DNA of 64,000 nucleotides, taken from contig JACKDL010000033.1 in the NCBI GenBank assembly GCA_020633555.1, forward strand, positions 1-64,000, given 5' to 3'. Positions 63,595-64,000 of the stretch are shown here, one piece after another (position 1 is the stretch's first letter; each line of letters starts with the position of its first letter). Under the pieces are notes generated by a model. That model was not told where the DNA came from. It was given only the letters and a program-made list of their open reading frames with translations, and did not search any database. This DNA comes from Myxococcales bacterium (lineage in GTDB: Bacteria; Myxococcota_A; Bradymonadia; UBA7976; UBA1532). The position numbers and the translations under genes are program-made.

Positions 63595-64000
63595 ATGACC
63601 ACCCCCCGCGAACCGCTCGAGGCCCTGTTCGACGCCCCCACGCTCGACGCGTGGCGCGCGCAGGTGGACGCCGCGCTCAAGGGCGCGGACTTCGAGCGCA
63701 CGCTGGTGAAGCCCACCCTGGACGGCATCGCCATCCAGCCCCTGTACACCCAGGCCCCCGCGGCGCCCACCGGGCTGCCCGGCCTGGCCCCCTTCACCCG
63801 CGGCAGCGCCGCCGCCCCCCGGGTGGACGCCCGCGTGTTGCACGCCAGCCCCGGCCTGGCCGCCGAACACCGCGAGATCCTGACGGATCTGGCCCGCGGC
63901 GCCGACAGCATCCACCTGCGGGTGGGCACCCCCAACCGCGACGGCCTGGCCATCCACCGGCTGCACGACTTCGAGCGCGAGCTGCAGGGCATCGACCTGG
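63595..64000 (+). CDS. mutA: Methylmalonyl-CoA mutase small subunit, N-terminal part
   Basis: First 135 codons only; the gene continues past the window. ATG 63595 has GAGG upstream. The beginning (TPREPLEALFDAPTLDAWRA, then VDAALKGADFERTLVKPTLDGIAIQPLYTQ) matches the family opening W..V...LKGADFE..L...T.DGI.I.PLY. The protein, with the large subunit MutB and adenosylcobalamin, interconverts methylmalonyl-CoA and succinyl-CoA in propionate metabolism. The small subunit lacks the cobalamin site. mutB is expected just downstream. Confidence 0.88.
   Translation, partial: MTTPREPLEALFDAPTLDAWRAQVDAALKGADFERTLVKPTLDGIAIQPLYTQAPAAPTGLPGLAPFTRGSAAAPRVDARVLHASPGLAAEHREILTDLARGADSIHLRVGTPNRDGLAIHRLHDFERELQGIDL

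Overview
The window is very GC-rich (roughly 70% or more by eye) and gene-dense, with short intergenic gaps, many four-base start/stop overlaps, and GTG or TTG starts next to ATG. Gene content points to a Gram-negative predatory or social type of bacterium, most likely Myxococcota. The clues are many lipoproteins with Asp/Ala/Gly-rich linkers, a DUF1592/DUF1588-type lipoprotein paired with a Tat-exported DUF1552 protein, a huge array of MopE-type Cys/Asp repeats, thrombospondin type 3 repeats, an ECF sigma/FecR operon and a metzincin lipoprotein. This placement is inference from families; no rRNA or other marker is present. I saw no tRNA, rRNA, insertion sequence, CRISPR array or phage module.

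Layout. 1-5 kb: end of an M48-like protein, a methyltransferase, and a patatin phospholipase with cNMP-binding-like repeats. 5-11 kb (minus): an outer-membrane-type protein followed by a 1609-residue metzincin lipoprotein. 11-17 kb: small membrane protein, RNase Z, pectinacetylesterase-like lipoprotein, GT-C/TPR membrane protein, zinc-ribbon membrane protein, Aat, and an RRM protein whose glycine-rich tail is out of frame. 18-25 kb (minus): tightly packed tmcA, ABC permease, ABC ATPase, DUF1592/1588 lipoprotein and DUF1552 protein. 25-33 kb: collagen-like fibre protein, TSP3-repeat lipoprotein, hisS, and a coupled operon of a Pro-rich envelope protein, ECF sigma factor and FecR/TPR protein. 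33-38 kb (minus): Asp/Asn hydroxylase-like protein, GH15 glucoamylase-like enzyme, Cys-rich membrane protein and a large lipoprotein.

38-42 kb holds two paralogous tandem-rhodanese genes flanking a small membrane protein and a KAP-like P-loop NTPase with membrane segments, followed by a stand-alone IF2N-domain protein with a histone H1-like tail. The second rhodanese gene has an exact match to the sigma-54 core consensus upstream, and the IF2N gene has a good sigma-70-like promoter. 42-47.4 kb: M3 metallopeptidase lipoprotein, VanZ/LamG-like protein, DUF1295-type membrane protein, and a metallophosphoesterase.

47.6-62.2 kb is one gene encoding a 4875-residue lipoprotein: about 40 MopE-type repeats, three copies of an Ig-like module, further Ig/PKD-like domains, an RHS/YD-repeat shell and core, and a glycine-rich C-terminal domain that I do not recognise. 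A second lipoprotein gene overlaps its stop codon (TGATG) and is probably its partner. An AT-rich divergent intergenic region with a perfect palindrome precedes the giant gene. The window ends in an unrecognised small protein and the first 135 codons of a methylmalonyl-CoA mutase small subunit.
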